Program-made: the position numbers and the translations under genes
Part shown: in pieces, positions 44,300 to 55,424 of the stretch
Numbering within the stretch: position 1 is the first letter of the stretch
Layout: each line of letters opens with the position of its first letter
The notes under the pieces: generated by a model
The model's input: the letters and a program-made list of their open reading frames with translations, nothing else
Databases searched by the model: none
Told to the model about the DNA's origin: nothing
DNA from: Thalassotalea marina
GTDB taxonomy: Bacteria; Pseudomonadota; Gammaproteobacteria; Enterobacterales; Alteromonadaceae
Length of the DNA stretch: 64,000 bases
Direction: 5' to 3'
Assembly: GCF_014656435.1 (NCBI RefSeq)
Contig: NZ_BNCK01000006.1
Coordinates: 250,001-314,000 of the forward strand

Positions 44300-45580
44300 T
44301 TAAGAATCAGAAGCAGCTTTATCTTGCGTCGACTCATAAATAACTATCGGCTTTGATTCACCTTTAATTACTGACTCATCAACAACAACTTTTGTTGCAT
44401 CTTCCATAGAAGGCAGCTCATACATGGTATCTAGTAGCACACTTTCAACGATAGACCTTAATCCACGCGCACCAGTTTTTCTTACCATAGCTTTATTAGC
44501 AATCGCTTTTAACGCATCTTCTCTAAACTCTAATTCAACACCTTCCATATCAAACAAAGCTGAATATTGTTTTGTTAATGCATTTTTAGGCTCTTGCAAA
44601 ATCTGAATAAGCGCATCCTCGTCTAACTCAGTTAACGTAGCTACTACAGGTAAACGCCCAATAAATTCAGGAATCAAACCATATTTAACTAAATCTTCCG
44701 GCTCAACTTCTTGGAAACGTTCCGTAAGAGATTTTTCTTGGTCTGTTGCTTTTACTTTTGCACCAAAGCCAATGCCTCTGCCGGTTTCTGAACGTTGCTC
44801 AATAACCTTATCGAGACCTGCAAAAGCACCACCACAAATAAACAAAATCTTAGATGTGTCTACTTGTAAAAACTCTTGTTGCGGATGCTTTCTACCACCT
44901 TGTGGAGGTACTGAAGCAATAGTACCTTCAATCAGTTTTAACAATGCTTGCTGAACACCCTCACCTGAAACGTCTCGGGTAATTGAGGGGTTATCAGACT
45001 TTCTAGAGATTTTATCAATCTCGTCGATATAGACGATGCCACGCTGCGCCTTTTCAACGTCGTAATCACACTTTTGCAATAACTTTTGAATGATGTTTTC
45101 AACATCTTCACCAACATAACCTGCTTCGGTTAATGTGGTTGCATCAGCCATAGTAAATGGAACATCTAATAATCTTGCCAGCGTTTCTGCCAACAAAGTT
45201 TTACCACTACCTGTAGGACCAATTAACAAAATATTACTTTTACCTAACTCAACACCGTTGTGTGAGTCACCATTACGTAAACGTTTATAATGGTTATATA
45301 CGGCTACAGCTAATACTTTTTTAGCATGCTCTTGACCAATAACATAGTCATCTAAACTTGCGCGAATCTCCACAGGTGAAGGCAAGCTTTCCTTCTCTTC
45401 CTTTGGCGAAATTTCTTTTATTTCTTCGCGAATAATATCGTTGCACAGCTCCACGCATTCATCACAAATAAATACTGAAGGGCCTGCAATTAACTTTCGT
45501 ACTTCATGCTGGCTTTTGCCACAAAAAGAACAATACAATAACTTGCCGTTATCACCGTCACCTTTTTTAATATCGGTCAT
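44300..45580 (-). CDS. clpX: ClpXP protease ATPase subunit ClpX
   Basis: A 426-residue unfoldase. The N-terminal zinc domain has four Cys (CSFCGKS and CDECVELC), Walker A is GPTGSGKT, Walker B is [10 protein letters not shown], and the IGF loop that docks on ClpP is present ([10 protein letters not shown]). It lies 93 bases after clpP. Confidence 0.97.
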   Translation of the reverse strand: MTDIKKGDGDNGKLLYCSFCGKSQHEVRKLIAGPSVFICDECVELCNDIIREEIKEISPKEEKESLPSPVEIRASLDDYVIGQEHAKKVLAVAVYNHYKRLRNGDSHNGVELGKSNILLIGPTGSGKTLLAETLARLLDVPFTMADATTLTEAGYVGEDVENIIQKLLQKCDYDVEKAQRGIVYIDEIDKISRKSDNPSITRDVSGEGVQQALLKLIEGTIASVPPQGGRKHPQQEFLQVDTSKILFICGGAFAGLDKVIEQRSETGRGIGFGAKVKATDQEKSLTERFQEVEPEDLVKYGLIPEFIGRLPVVATLTELDEDALIQILQEPKNALTKQYSALFDMEGVELEFREDALKAIANKAMVRKTGARGLRSIVESVLLDTMYELPSMEDATKVVVDESVIKGESKPIVIYESTQDKAASDS

Positions 45581-45673
45581 ACGGTACCTCTAAACTGAAA
45601 ATTGCTTTCACTGATAATACTAAGTATTTCACAAAATAGGCAGATCACAATATCACTGCCTAAGTTATAGCGA

Positions 45674-46312
45674 TTAAACCGCTCTTTGCTCTAATATGGA
45701 GTCAACTAAACCATATTCAACCGCAGCATCAGCACTTAAGAAGTTATCACGATCTGTGTCAACAGCGACTTTGTCAAAGGGTTGACCAGTATGATCAGCC
45801 ATTAAACGATTTAACTTCTCTTTGATAGTTAAAATTTCTTTTGCATGAATTTCAAAGTCAGATGCTTGACCTTGGAAACCACCTAATGGTTGATGAATCA
45901 TCACACGAGAATTTGGCAAACAGTATCGTTTACCTTTAGCGCCACCAGACAGTAAAAATGCCCCCATACTCGCCGCTTGGCCAACACAGACAGTACTTAC
46001 GTCAGGACGAATAAACTTCATCGTATCATAAATAGCCATACCAGCTGTTACTGAGCCACCTGGAGAATTAATGTATAAATAGATGTCCTTTTCTGAGCTT
46101 TCAGATTCCAAGAACAACAATTGAGCGACAATTAAATTTGCCATGTGATCTTCAACCTGACCACAAAGGAAAATAACACGCTCTTTTAGTAAGCGAGAGT
46201 AAATATCATATGAACGCTCACCTTTGGCAGTTTGCTCAACAACCATTGGAACCAAAGCGCTTTCGATAGGGCTTGATGAATTTTGAGAGTTTTTAAACGA
46301 ATTAAACAACAC
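45674..46312 (-). CDS. clpP: ClpP protease proteolytic subunit
   Basis: A 212-residue serine peptidase forming the barrel of ClpXP. The active Ser is in [14 protein letters not shown], the His in [10 protein letters not shown], and the Asp in the segment VDTDRDNF. It lies between the tig terminator and clpX and starts with ATG. Confidence 0.97.
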   Translation of the reverse strand: MLFNSFKNSQNSSSPIESALVPMVVEQTAKGERSYDIYSRLLKERVIFLCGQVEDHMANLIVAQLLFLESESSEKDIYLYINSPGGSVTAGMAIYDTMKFIRPDVSTVCVGQAASMGAFLLSGGAKGKRYCLPNSRVMIHQPLGGFQGQASDFEIHAKEILTIKEKLNRLMADHTGQPFDKVAVDTDRDNFLSADAAVEYGLVDSILEQRAV

Positions 46313-46324
46313 TATATCCTTTGT

Positions 46325-46360
46325 AAAAAAAATGGCTTATATGTTCCCATACAAGCCATT
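46325..46360 (-). terminator. Terminator between tig and clpP
   Basis: On the minus strand AATGGCTT and AAGCCATT pair around a 14-base loop, followed by a run of T, 36 bases after the tig stop. The clpP gene begins shortly after, so clpP may have its own promoter or depend on readthrough. Confidence 0.7.
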
Positions 46361-46395
46361 TAAACTATTGCTTTAGCTATTGTCAATCAAAAAGC

Positions 46396-47703
46396 TTATT
46401 TAGCTTCAGGATTCATAATCTCTTGGAAGCTAGACTTTTTGTCTTTCACTGCTGCGCCAGCAACTAATACGTCAACTGCTTGCTCTTCAAGCGCAACGTT
46501 TTGCATTTGCTGGTTCAACTCTTTGTTAGACTTGTAGTACTCGATAACTTCTTTTGGATCTTCATATGCTGAAGCTGCTGATTCGATTAACTCAGTTACT
46601 TTAGCTTCGTCAACTTTCAATTCGTTTTGCTTGATAACTTCACCAAGTAATAAACCTACTTTCACGCGACGCTCAGCTTGTTCTTGGAACATTTCTGCTG
46701 GAAGCTGTGGCATGTTTTTCGGATCTACTTGACCACCAAAACGTTGAAGTGCTTGCTGACGTAATACGTCAATTTCTTGAGCCACTAAAGATTGTGGAAT
46801 TTCAACTGCGTTGTTTTCTAACAAACCGTTGATCACTTGCTCTTTAACTTTTGCTTTAACTGCTTGGTTAAGCTCACGAGCCATATTTTTAGCAACTTCT
46901 TCACGAAGTGCTTCTACACCACCTTCTTCAATGCCAAACAGTTTTGCAAACTCTTCGTCAATTTCAGGAAGTACAGGACCTTCTGTTTTGTGAACAACGA
47001 TATCAAACTCAGCTTCTTTACCTTTAAGGTTTTCAGCATGGTAATCTTCTGGGAAAGTTACAGTGATCGTTTTCTCTTCACCAGCTTTCATGCCTGTAAT
47101 TTCTTTTTCGAAACCAGGAATCATGCGGCCAGCACCAAGCTCTAATTCAAAACCTTCCGCTTTACCGCCTTCAAATGCTTCACCATCAACACGGCCTAAG
47201 AAATCGATCGTTAACTTGTCGCCTTTCTTAGTTTTACGCTTGTTTTCTTTCCACGTTTTGTGTTGGTTTTGTAACGTAACGAACATTTCGTCAATATCAG
47301 CTTCAGTTACTTCAACAACAGGGCGTTCAACAGCGATTTTCTCTAAATCTTTTAATTCAACTTCTGGGTAAATTTCAAAAGTTGCTTCAAACTCTAAATC
47401 TTTGCCATCTTCGTTGCTTTTTTCTACAAAGTTAGGACGACCAGCTGGGTTAATTTTCTCAGCAATAATCGCTTCAACGAAGTTACGTTGCATGACTTCA
47501 CCAGCAATTTCTTGACGAACAGCTTTTCCATAACGTTTTTGAATTACTGACGGTGGAACTTTACCAGGACGGAAACCATTGATGCGCTGTGTCTTTGCAA
47601 TATGACGAAGACGATTTTTAACTTCTACATCTATTTTTTCTGCAGGAACTGAAATAGTTAACTTACGTTCCAAACCTTGTGTAGTCTCAACTGAAACTTG
47701 CAT
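46396..47703 (-). CDS. tig: Trigger factor
   Basis: A 435-residue ribosome-bound chaperone. The N-terminal domain carries the ribosome-docking [17 protein letters not shown]. The FKBP-like domain has [20 protein letters not shown] and [10 protein letters not shown]. The C-terminal arms include [18 protein letters not shown] precedes the ATG. It is the first gene of tig-clpP-clpX-lon. Confidence 0.97.
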   Translation of the reverse strand: MQVSVETTQGLERKLTISVPAEKIDVEVKNRLRHIAKTQRINGFRPGKVPPSVIQKRYGKAVRQEIAGEVMQRNFVEAIIAEKINPAGRPNFVEKSNEDGKDLEFEATFEIYPEVELKDLEKIAVERPVVEVTEADIDEMFVTLQNQHKTWKENKRKTKKGDKLTIDFLGRVDGEAFEGGKAEGFELELGAGRMIPGFEKEITGMKAGEEKTITVTFPEDYHAENLKGKEAEFDIVVHKTEGPVLPEIDEEFAKLFGIEEGGVEALREEVAKNMARELNQAVKAKVKEQVINGLLENNAVEIPQSLVAQEIDVLRQQALQRFGGQVDPKNMPQLPAEMFQEQAERRVKVGLLLGEVIKQNELKVDEAKVTELIESAASAYEDPKEVIEYYKSNKELNQQMQNVALEEQAVDVLVAGAAVKDKKSSFQEIMNPEAK

Positions 47704-47857
47704 TTAATTACCTCGATAGTTAGTACTTTCCAGTACTTTCAATAATGCATCTATACTTTTGAACAATAAGTCGGAACTCGTTGCTCTCTACCCAAAACCT
47801 AAGCCTCGAGCCCGGAAATCCGGAAAAAGATGGACCGATTAAAAATAATGACGCGAA

Positions 47858-47886
47858 ATTATAGCGGCGGTTTGTGCAAGAGTCGA
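47858..47886 (-). promoter_or_regulatory. Sigma-70 promoter of tig, within the tRNA-tig spacer
   Basis: TCGACT (47881-47886), 17 bp, then a perfect TATAAT (47858-47863) on the minus strand, followed by a leader of about 150 nt to the tig ATG. The leader has a small CCGGA hairpin near 47815-47825. The rest of 47704-48023 shows no gene. Confidence 0.6.
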
Positions 47887-48023
47887 GACCCATTGTCAAT
47901 TAATTTTTAAGCAATTTGATAAAAAAGCGCTAATTGGCTCTAACACAAGCAAAAATAATGCATGTGGCAAAAGAGAATTTGAAAAGTTTAGCTAAAAATG
48001 AATGATTATTTAAGAAGAATAAG

Positions 48024-48100
48024 TGGTCGGTGATGTAGGATTTGAACCTACGACCCCTTGGACCCAAACCAAGTGCGCTACCAAGCTGCGCTAATCACCG
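48024..48100 (-). tRNA. tRNA-Pro (anticodon TGG), second copy in transcription order
   Basis: A full cloverleaf on the minus strand. The anticodon stem CTTGG/CCAAG encloses TTTGGGT (anticodon TGG, reads CCA). The T arm has GGTTCAAATCC, and CCA is encoded after discriminator A. Identical over its whole length to 48314-48390. Confidence 0.97.
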
Positions 48101-48108
48101 ACAAAAGA

Positions 48109-48184
48109 TGGGGTGGCGTATGGGACTTGAACCCACGACAACTGGAATCACAATCCAGGGCTCTACCAACTGAGCTAACGCCAC
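48109..48184 (-). tRNA. tRNA-His (anticodon GTG)
   Basis: On the minus strand the anticodon stem CTGGA/TCCAG encloses TTGTGAT (anticodon GTG). The acceptor stem is GTGGCGT/ACGCCAC, discriminator C, with CCA encoded. The base before position 1 (48185) supplies the extra G-1 of tRNA-His. Confidence 0.97.
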
Positions 48185-48198
48185 CATAGTGTAAAGTA

Positions 48199-48275
<77 letters not shown>

Positions 48276-48313
48276 ACTTCACCTACAAGTGCATCACTTT
48301 CAAATTAAGAAAG

Positions 48314-48390
48314 TGGTCGGTGATGTAGGATTTGAACCTACGACCCCTTGGACCCAAACCAAGTGCGCTACCAAGCTGCGCTAATCACCG
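48314..48390 (-). tRNA. tRNA-Pro (anticodon TGG), first copy in transcription order
   Basis: Identical to the copy at 48024-48100, with anticodon TGG and encoded CCA. It is the first gene of the Pro-Arg-His-Pro cluster, directly after the promoter. Confidence 0.97.
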
Positions 48391-48431
48391 ACTTGTATTG
48401 TTAAAAGCTTGCTTGCCTTCAACGGGTGCGG

Positions 48432-48460
48432 ATATTACCGACTTGCCCGATGGTCGTCAA
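48432..48460 (-). promoter_or_regulatory. Sigma-70 promoter of the tRNA cluster
   Basis: TTGACG (48455-48460), 17 bp and TAATAT (48432-48437), followed by a GC-rich discriminator (CCGCACCCG) as in stringently controlled stable RNA operons. The remaining part of 48391-48724, up to folD on the other strand, holds no supported gene. Confidence 0.8.
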
Positions 48461-48724
48461 ACTTTTTTTTGCAAAAACTTTTCGTTCGCTCACTTTTAGA
48501 CCAACAACGTACTAACTTTAGGCGAAATGAGCAATTTTAGTACGTTATTGCTATTGAATTGGATCAAAATCAATTTATATCTGAACAACACTTCGTGATA
48601 CCAAGATTCAACACAATAGTAGTTTAGTTATTTATATATATAAACTATCAATAAAGATGATCTACAACTCATTTATAAAGTGTGCGAAAATATCGCTGCT
48701 TTTAACCTTATTAAATTGGAAACT

Positions 48725-49579
48725 ATGACGGCTTCATTAATAGATGGCAAAACTATTGCTCAACAACTCAGAAACTCAGTAAAAGAAAAAGTTCAGCAGC
48801 GCCTAGCGCAAGGTAAAAGAGCGCCGGGTTTAGCCGTTATACTTGTTGGTAACGATCCTGCGTCAGAAGTATATGTAGGAAGTAAGCGCAGAGCTTGTGA
48901 AGAAGTAGGCTTTGTTTCTCGTTCTTATGATTTACCCGCAACCACATCACAAGAAGAATTAGTTAATTTAGTCAATGAACTGAACAACGATAGTGAAATA
49001 GACGGTATTCTTGTTCAATTACCTTTGCCAGCCGGACTTGATGCCAATTTAATTATAGAAACCATAGCTCCGCATAAAGATGTTGATGGTTTCCATCCGT
49101 CAAATGTCGGTAAATTAGCCCTAAGACAACCTGGCTTACGTCCATGTACTCCAAAAGGTATCATGACATTATTTGAATCAACAGGTGTACACCCTCATGG
49201 TTTAGACGCTGTTGTTGTTGGAGCATCAAATATTGTTGGTCGCCCGATGACGCTAGAATTGCTTTTAGCTGGCTGTACTGTAACGACTACACATCGTTTT
49301 ACTCGCGATTTAGAAAATAAAATTCGCAACGCTGATTTAGTGGTTGTTGCTGTTGGTAAACCTGAGTTTATACCTGGTGACTGGATTAAAGAAGGTGCGA
49401 TTGTAATTGATGTAGGCATTAATCGATTAGACAATGGCACTCTGGTTGGTGACGTTGAGTTTAATGTAGCAAAAGAAAAAGCTGCATTCATAACACCAGT
49501 ACCTGGTGGTGTTGGCCCAATGACGGTTGCAAGTTTAATTGAAAATACACTAATTGCCTGTGAAGAGTTTTCTCAATAA
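48725..49579 (+). CDS. folD: Methylenetetrahydrofolate dehydrogenase/cyclohydrolase FolD
   Basis: A bifunctional one-carbon enzyme interconverting methylene-, methenyl- and formyl-tetrahydrofolate with NADP. Signatures are [22 protein letters not shown] (catalytic Lys), [18 protein letters not shown] and [19 protein letters not shown] start at the ATG at 48725 ([15 protein letters not shown], 284 residues), matching the family, not at an upstream in-frame GTG. It converges on cysS across a two-way terminator. Confidence 0.95.
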   Translation: MTASLIDGKTIAQQLRNSVKEKVQQRLAQGKRAPGLAVILVGNDPASEVYVGSKRRACEEVGFVSRSYDLPATTSQEELVNLVNELNNDSEIDGILVQLPLPAGLDANLIIETIAPHKDVDGFHPSNVGKLALRQPGLRPCTPKGIMTLFESTGVHPHGLDAVVVGASNIVGRPMTLELLLAGCTVTTTHRFTRDLENKIRNADLVVVAVGKPEFIPGDWIKEGAIVIDVGINRLDNGTLVGDVEFNVAKEKAAFITPVPGGVGPMTVASLIENTLIACEEFSQ

Positions 49580-49593
49580 AGTTTATAAACTCA

Positions 49594-49623
49594 TAAAAAA
49601 ACCGCTTATTAGCGGTTTTTTTA
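49594..49623. terminator. Bidirectional terminator between folD and cysS
   Basis: An AAAAAACCGC/GCGGTTTTTT stem with a six-base loop, with T-runs in both directions, between converging genes. Confidence 0.85.
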
Positions 49624-49642
49624 TGTCTAGGTATTTACTGTA

Positions 49643-51028
49643 TTAACCTTTACGCCAAGTAGTTTTACCTGCACTATCTTCCAATACAATGTTCATTGCT
49701 GTTAACTTATCACGCGCTTCGTCAGCCAATGCCCAGTTTTTATCAGCTCTTGCTTGGTTACGCTGAGCGATCAAAGCTTCAATTACCGCTACTTCATCGT
49801 CATTTTCGCTGCCTTGTAAAAAGCTTGCTGGTGCTAATTGGAATAAACCAAGTACTTCACCCAATAACTTTAACGTACCAGCTAATTGACATGCCTTAAC
49901 AGCATCAGTTTGTTTTGCAACATTTAACGATTTAGCTAATTCAAACAACACCGACAATGCTTGAGGTGTATTAAAGTCGTCATCCATTGCTTGACAAAAA
50001 TCCACGACAAACTGGTCTTCACGATTTAGTTCAAAATCATCTGCTATTTCAACATCACGCAAAGCGGTGTAAATACGCTCAACCGATGCCCTCGCTTGCT
50101 CTAAGTTTTCTGTCGAGTAGTTTAGTTGGCTACGGTAATGCCCCGTTGTTAAGAAAAATCGCGTCGTTTCCGCATCGTATTTTGATAAAACATCACGAAT
50201 GGTAAAAAAGTTACCTAGCGACTTTGACATTTTTTCTTGGTCAACTTGCACCATGCCCGTATGCATCCAATAATTTACATATGGTGTATCTAGTGCACAG
50301 CAGCTTTGTGCCACTTCATTTTCGTGGTGTGGAAACTGCAAATCAGAACCGCCACCATGAATGTCAAAATGTTTACCAAGCTCTTTAGCATTCATCGCTG
50401 AACACTCAATATGCCAACCCGGACGGCCTGCGCCCCAAGGTGATTCCCAACTTGGCTCTTCTGGTTTTGCTGATTTCCATAAAACAAAATCCAACGGATT
50501 ACGCTTTGTTTGATCAATATCAACACGAGATCCAGCTTGCAGTTGCTCTAAGTTTTGACCAGACAATTTACCGTAATCTTGAAAGCTTGAAACATCAAAT
50601 AACACATCACCAGAATCAGCAACATAGGCATGTTTTTTCTCTACTAAGGCTTCAATCATTTCTATGATTTCAGCCATATGTGTAGTAACACGTGGTTCTA
50701 AATCTGGACGTAAAATATTTAAGGCATCAAAATCTTCATGCATGTAACCGATCGTGCGCTCAGTTAACTGCTCTGGTGTTTCATTGTTTTCAATGGCACG
50801 TTTGATAATCTTGTCTTCAACATCTGTGATATTACGCACGTATTTAACGTCGTAACCAGAAAAACGCATGTAACGGACAATATTATCAAAACTGATATAA
50901 GTTCTTGCGTGACCTATATGGCATAAGTCATAAACCGTACATCCACATACATATAAACCCACTTTACCGTCATTAATGGGGGTAAACTTTTCTTTTTGTC
51001 GGGTTAATGTATTAAACATGTGTAACAT
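49643..51028 (-). CDS. cysS: Cysteinyl-tRNA synthetase
   Basis: A 461-residue class I synthetase. It has HIGH ([14 protein letters not shown]), KMSKS (KMSKSLGNF), the zinc-binding Cys in YVCGCTVYD and in HIECSAMN, and the His/Glu in [11 protein letters not shown]. Length equals E. coli CysS (461). It stands alone, opposite in direction to ppiB. Confidence 0.96.
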   Translation of the reverse strand: MLHMFNTLTRQKEKFTPINDGKVGLYVCGCTVYDLCHIGHARTYISFDNIVRYMRFSGYDVKYVRNITDVEDKIIKRAIENNETPEQLTERTIGYMHEDFDALNILRPDLEPRVTTHMAEIIEMIEALVEKKHAYVADSGDVLFDVSSFQDYGKLSGQNLEQLQAGSRVDIDQTKRNPLDFVLWKSAKPEEPSWESPWGAGRPGWHIECSAMNAKELGKHFDIHGGGSDLQFPHHENEVAQSCCALDTPYVNYWMHTGMVQVDQEKMSKSLGNFFTIRDVLSKYDAETTRFFLTTGHYRSQLNYSTENLEQARASVERIYTALRDVEIADDFELNREDQFVVDFCQAMDDDFNTPQALSVLFELAKSLNVAKQTDAVKACQLAGTLKLLGEVLGLFQLAPASFLQGSENDDEVAVIEALIAQRNQARADKNWALADEARDKLTAMNIVLEDSAGKTTWRKG

Positions 51029-51167
51029 GGGGTTTATGAGCTCCTCTAGCTTATATTGTCATTTCTCGCGGCATTGTAACCGAGTTTATTGTTTTAATCA
51101 CCACTTCCCTTTACAGATTTAGAAGTTGCGTTACAATTCCTGCACTAAATTTAAAAGAGTATTTAAT

Positions 51168-51659
51168 ATGATTACTTTTCAAACTTCATTAGGCGATATC
51201 AAAATTGCTTTAGACTTTGACAAAGCGCCTGTTACCGCTGAAAACTTTGCACAATATGCCAAAGATGGTTACTACAATGGCACTATTTTCCACCGCGTTA
51301 TTAAAGGCTTTATGGCTCAAGGCGGTGGTTTTGCTTCGGGAATGGAAGAAAAAGACACGCGCGCAAGCATTGAAAATGAAGCAAATAATGGCTTATCTAA
51401 TAAACGTGGAACGTTAGCCATGGCGCGTACACAAGATCCTCATTCAGCATCGGCACAGTTTTTTATCAACTTAGTTGATAACGACTTTTTAGACTTCAAA
51501 AATGAGTCAGTTCAAGGTTGGGGTTACTGTGTATTTGGTGAAGTTGTTGAAGGCATGGACATTGTCGATAAGATGACTTTAGTTGAAACAGGCCGTTTTG
51601 GTTTCCATGATGATGTGCCAAAAGAAGAAATCATCATCAACAATACCATTGTTGAATAA
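51168..51659 (+). CDS. ppiB: Cytoplasmic cyclophilin-type peptidyl-prolyl isomerase
   Basis: A 163-residue cyclophilin without signal peptide. Active-site elements are [23 protein letters not shown] and [14 protein letters not shown]. The start at ATG 51168 ([11 protein letters not shown]) matches E. coli PpiB (164 residues), with AAAGAG upstream. It lies 17 bases before lpxH, and cysS-ppiB-lpxH adjacency is common in gammaproteobacteria. Confidence 0.95.
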   Translation: MITFQTSLGDIKIALDFDKAPVTAENFAQYAKDGYYNGTIFHRVIKGFMAQGGGFASGMEEKDTRASIENEANNGLSNKRGTLAMARTQDPHSASAQFFINLVDNDFLDFKNESVQGWGYCVFGEVVEGMDIVDKMTLVETGRFGFHDDVPKEEIIINNTIVE

Positions 51660-51676
51660 GGTAATTTAATTTACGC

Positions 51677-52405
51677 ATGTCAGATTGCACGTACTTTATA
51701 GCTGACTTGCATCTTGCACAAAACAGGCCTGATATCACGGCCTGTTTTTTATCTTTTTTGCAAGAAGATGCAGTAAACGCTTCTACTTTATACATTTTAG
51801 GTGACCTATTTGAATACTGGATTGGTGACGATGATACCTCCGAGTTTATTCAACAAGTTGCCGCAGCGCTTAAGGCATTAGCCGATAAAGGCGTTGAAAT
51901 ATTTTATATACATGGCAATAGAGATTTTTTATTGGGTAAAAAGTATGCCAAACGCTGTGGCATGACTATTTTACCTGAGGTGGCTGAAATAGATTTACAT
52001 GGTGAAAAAGCCATCATTTTGCACGGTGATACCCTGTGCACTCGCGATGTTGAATACCAAAAGTTTCGCAAAAAATCTCGAAGCTGGTGGTGGCAAGCAA
52101 TGATTAAGAGCCTACCGCTTTTTGTTAGGCGAAATATCGCAGAAAACTATCGCAAAAAAAGCGCAGCATCGACTGCGATGAAAGCGCAAGATATTATGGA
52201 CGTAACGCCTGAAGAAGTTTTCACTAACTTAGAAAAGTATGGTTGCCAGTTAATGATCCATGGTCACACCCACCGACCAGCGATACATAGCCTATCGGCC
52301 AATAATAAGAACGCTAAACGCATAGTACTTGGCGATTGGTACGAGCAGGGTTCAATATTAGTGGCCAATAACCATAATCAACAACTAATCACAAAGGCGT
52401 TTTAA
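51677..52405 (+). CDS. lpxH: UDP-2,3-diacylglucosamine hydrolase
   Basis: A manganese-dependent calcineurin-fold enzyme of lipid A synthesis, making lipid X at the inner membrane. Metal motifs are ADLHLAQN (D-x-H), GDLFEYWIGDD, HGNRDFLLG, HGDTLCTRD and MIHGHTHRP. At 242 residues it is near E. coli LpxH (240). Cotranscribed with ppiB. Confidence 0.94.
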   Translation: MSDCTYFIADLHLAQNRPDITACFLSFLQEDAVNASTLYILGDLFEYWIGDDDTSEFIQQVAAALKALADKGVEIFYIHGNRDFLLGKKYAKRCGMTILPEVAEIDLHGEKAIILHGDTLCTRDVEYQKFRKKSRSWWWQAMIKSLPLFVRRNIAENYRKKSAASTAMKAQDIMDVTPEEVFTNLEKYGCQLMIHGHTHRPAIHSLSANNKNAKRIVLGDWYEQGSILVANNHNQQLITKAF

Positions 52406-52416
52406 CTATAATTTGG

Positions 52417-53127
52417 TTACGCCGTTTGCGATTTAAAAAAGCGAGCGTAGCTAGCTGCCTTTCCAAACAATATTTGCTCAACAACAGGTGTCAATTTGAC
52501 CATTGGCATCAACACAAAAGACCACCCAGGCCCACACGATTTTTCTCGGCAAACTTGTGAATCTGCCGCTTCAACAACTTGTCTATAATCAAAGCCACCA
52601 TCTACCACAATGACCTCTATATCACCTGCTAACGCTCGACGCTTTGCATCATTCACCGCAGAAACAAGTTCTTCCTTTTTTTCATTTTCACGATGAGCTT
52701 CTAACGTAATACTACTTAGTTCTCCATTTTCATTTTTATCAATTAGTTCTAAATATTTACGAGCGCTCAAAACTCCTCGATTTCTTGCTTTTTTCAATAG
52801 CAATTTTGCTCTATCAACATCTTGTTCGACGAACATACCAAATAAATACATGTAACCTAATTGATAAATTGCAGCGGGTTCATTTTCTTGCGCTGCACGA
52901 GTTATATGGCGAATACCTGTTTCTATGTTTCTTTCTGTTCCCTTACCTTGTATGTACATGATCCCTAAACTTAGTTCAGCTAATGAAGAACCTTGTTTGG
53001 TATATTTACGAAACATTCTAATTTCATAACTACAATCTGATGCACAAAAAGACGTGTTGTCGGCGATTGTCCTTGGTGAATATAGCATGCAAAGAAAAGT
53101 GAATAATAAAGCGATGAGTGTTTTCAT
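52417..53127 (-). CDS. Exported Sel1-repeat protein of unknown function
   Basis: A 236-residue protein with a signal peptide (MKTLIALLFTFLCMLYSP, cleavage after about residue 22). About three Sel1-like repeats follow (ELSLGIMYIQGKGTERN, IYQLGYMYLFGMFVEQD and a shorter third). The C-terminal region (IEVIVVDGGFDYRQVVE) is unrecognised. It has four Cys, in closely spaced pairs (CASDC and CREKSC), possibly disulfides in the periplasm. It converges on lpxH with only 11 bases between. Confidence 0.7.
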   Translation of the reverse strand: MKTLIALLFTFLCMLYSPRTIADNTSFCASDCSYEIRMFRKYTKQGSSLAELSLGIMYIQGKGTERNIETGIRHITRAAQENEPAAIYQLGYMYLFGMFVEQDVDRAKLLLKKARNRGVLSARKYLELIDKNENGELSSITLEAHRENEKKEELVSAVNDAKRRALAGDIEVIVVDGGFDYRQVVEAADSQVCREKSCGPGWSFVLMPMVKLTPVVEQILFGKAASYARFFKSQTA

Positions 53128-53333
53128 AATGATCCTATTTTATTGTTTTTCCCTATATATCAACTTTAATTACTAACACCCTCGTAGAAAAAGGTCAACT
53201 TTTAATCATTGGTAGTGCATATTTGAACCACCGCTGAAAGTAAAATAGTATTATTATGATTGGCTTTAGGTTGTATGTTAAAAATACCAGCAATTAGTTA
53301 ACTATTTAAAATAGTCTTATCTAAAACTGTTAC

Positions 53334-54086
53334 TTAAGCAGGCACGCCACTGTGAAATTTAAAATCTTTATCCGGTGAGGATATTAATTCAGCTTCAATA
53401 TCACCAAAAAACTTAACTCTGTCTGATATATCCTCACCTGCAATTTCTTCAGCCAATGTTAAATAATCTTGGTAATGACGGGCTTCTGAGCGAAGCAGTG
53501 AAATATAAAAATCCCCAAGGCGTTTATCAACATGAGGCGCTAATTTGGCAAATCGTTCACATGAGCGTGCTTCAATATATGCTCCAATAATCAGCTTATC
53601 TATCATGGTATTTGGCTCATAGGTAGTGACATTTCTTATCATGCCCTTGGCGTATCTAGCAGGTGTGATACTTTCATATTGAATACCGTATTCATCCATA
53701 ATTTCTAATACTTGATAAAAATGGTGTAATTCTTCTTTTATCAACAACACCATCTTATCGATGAGATCTTGTCCATAGGGCGAATTAGATTTAGGCAACA
53801 TTGATTTAGACAACTTGTTCTTTTCAGCTAATTCTCGCCAATTACCTTCTTTTTTATAAACTAAGCGTTCAAAAGGCTCTAGCCACTCAAGCAACGCATC
53901 ACCGCTTTCTTTATCAACAGCGTACTTTCGAATCAAATACATAGCACTTTGTGCGGCTTTAAGCTCACAGATTAAATGATCAATTAACACCACAGGCAAA
54001 CTTTCAGGTTGCTTTGCTTTTTCAATCCAAGCATCAGGTGTTTCACATTTTAGAAAATTTAAAATAGGCGCTAATAGAGTGTCCAT
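53334..54086 (-). CDS. miaE: tRNA 2-methylthio-N6-isopentenyladenosine hydroxylase MiaE
   Basis: A di-iron ferritin-like enzyme that hydroxylates ms2i6A37 in tRNA. Glu/His ligand motifs are visible on four helices: CELKAAQSAMY, KEELHHFYQVLE, EARSCERFAKL and SEARHYQDYL. Length 250 residues, normal. It stands alone. Confidence 0.9.
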   Translation of the reverse strand: MDTLLAPILNFLKCETPDAWIEKAKQPESLPVVLIDHLICELKAAQSAMYLIRKYAVDKESGDALLEWLEPFERLVYKKEGNWRELAEKNKLSKSMLPKSNSPYGQDLIDKMVLLIKEELHHFYQVLEIMDEYGIQYESITPARYAKGMIRNVTTYEPNTMIDKLIIGAYIEARSCERFAKLAPHVDKRLGDFYISLLRSEARHYQDYLTLAEEIAGEDISDRVKFFGDIEAELISSPDKDFKFHSGVPA

Positions 54087-54263
54087 GATCTAACCACATA
54101 AAATAAAAAATGGCGTGTATTATAACAAAGCCCAGCAAATTTAAAGCAGCTTATTTAACCTCTTTATTGCGCTAAAACATATATTGCTTGTGTTGTTCCC
54201 TTTGTTCACAATCACTTGTCTTTTGAGGTACCATAGCCGTTAAACTTGTTCTCAACGATTGTC

Positions 54264-54536
54264 ATGAAAACTGCAAAAGATTTACTGAAAAAGCATAAAA
54301 ATCTGATCCACAGCGAATATCAAAAAGTGTGTTCACACGTTCAACGAGAAGATGGCGATTGGTTTATTAACACCTTAATGATAGAAAATGTTGATGTTCC
54401 ATTTAAATTTAAACGAAAAACCGTTTATAAAACTTTAAAAGGACAAAGAGTCAACCTAACCTATTACCCTGACAAAGAAACTGTCGCAGGTTTTGATATT
54501 GAATTCATGAAAGTGGTTAGAATCAAAGTAAGTTAG
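54264..54536 (+). CDS. Small conserved-looking protein, unknown function
   Basis: A 90-residue basic protein starting at the ATG at 54264 (MKTAKDLLKKHK). The end reads GFDIEFMKVVRIKVS and the centre KFKRKTVYKTLKGQRVNLTYYP, suggesting a small alpha/beta fold. No signal peptide or membrane segment. I do not recognise the family. It stands between miaE (divergent) and the Yip1 gene. Confidence 0.6.
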   Translation: MKTAKDLLKKHKNLIHSEYQKVCSHVQREDGDWFINTLMIENVDVPFKFKRKTVYKTLKGQRVNLTYYPDKETVAGFDIEFMKVVRIKVS

Positions 54537-54744
54537 CTTTATATTCATTTTAGTTATAAATAAATCCACCTCTCTACAGTTTTTGTATATTTTTCACTCT
54601 ATTCTTGACTATATCTTCAACATATCTCATAAATAACAGTATCGACAATAAAAAATATAAAGTTGATAACTCGCGCTGGCAGACAATAAAAACTTCATAC
54701 TGCAATCAGCGTTTATTTGGGGACAGAGCAAGAGGGTAAAATTT

Positions 54745-55344
54745 ATGATCCTAAACCACATCTGGGGGCTATACGCTCATCCAAAAGAAGAATGGCATAC
54801 CATTGAAAAGCGTCATGAAAGTTTGATGTACAGTTTGGTACATATCTTAACAGTCGCTTTAATACCTGCAATTTGTAGTTATTTCGCTACAGCCCACTTT
54901 GGCTGGTCTATTGGGACAGGAAGCGTAATAAAATTGTCAGAATCTAGTGCAATGATGATGTCAATTGCTATGTATGTTGGATTAATAGGAGGGGTATTTG
55001 CCCTGGCTTACTTAGTACAATGGATGGCAGTCACATTTGATGCTAAACCTGATTTTACGCAGTCGCTAGAATTAGCAGCTTATACCGCTACGCCATTGTT
55101 AATGGTCGGCTTAACAGCCTTATATCCTGTGTTATGGTTTGTTGCAGTCGCAGGACTAGCTGGTTTAAGTTATTCGGTATATTTACTGTATTCGGGTATT
55201 CCAATTATGATGAATATTCCGGAAGAAAAAGGCTTTATTTATTCAAGTTCGGTAGTTACTTGCGGTTTGGTACTGTTAGTCACCTTGATGGCAATTAGCG
55301 CAATTATGTTTGGTATGGGTTTTAATACCGAATACATAGCTTAA
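54745..55344 (+). CDS. Yip1-family membrane protein
   Basis: A 199-residue protein with about five transmembrane helices (from YSLVHILTVALIPAICSYF on) and the Yip1 (DUF1282) N-terminal pattern LNHIWGLYAHPKEEWHTI. Function unknown in bacteria. AGAGGG precedes the ATG at slightly long spacing. It converges on purF across a two-way terminator. Confidence 0.82.
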   Translation: MILNHIWGLYAHPKEEWHTIEKRHESLMYSLVHILTVALIPAICSYFATAHFGWSIGTGSVIKLSESSAMMMSIAMYVGLIGGVFALAYLVQWMAVTFDAKPDFTQSLELAAYTATPLLMVGLTALYPVLWFVAVAGLAGLSYSVYLLYSGIPIMMNIPEEKGFIYSSSVVTCGLVLLVTLMAISAIMFGMGFNTEYIA

Positions 55345-55367
55345 CTAAGATAACGTTAAAACCAAGT

Positions 55368-55396
55368 AAAAAGGCACCTAAATTAGGTGCCTTTTT
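55368..55396. terminator. Bidirectional terminator between the Yip1 gene and purF
   Basis: A 29-base near-perfect palindrome around AGGCACCT/AGGTGCCT, with A and T runs at its ends, so it works both ways. Confidence 0.88.
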
Positions 55397-55424
55397 CATT
55401 ATTTCAATACGCTAGTTGATATTG

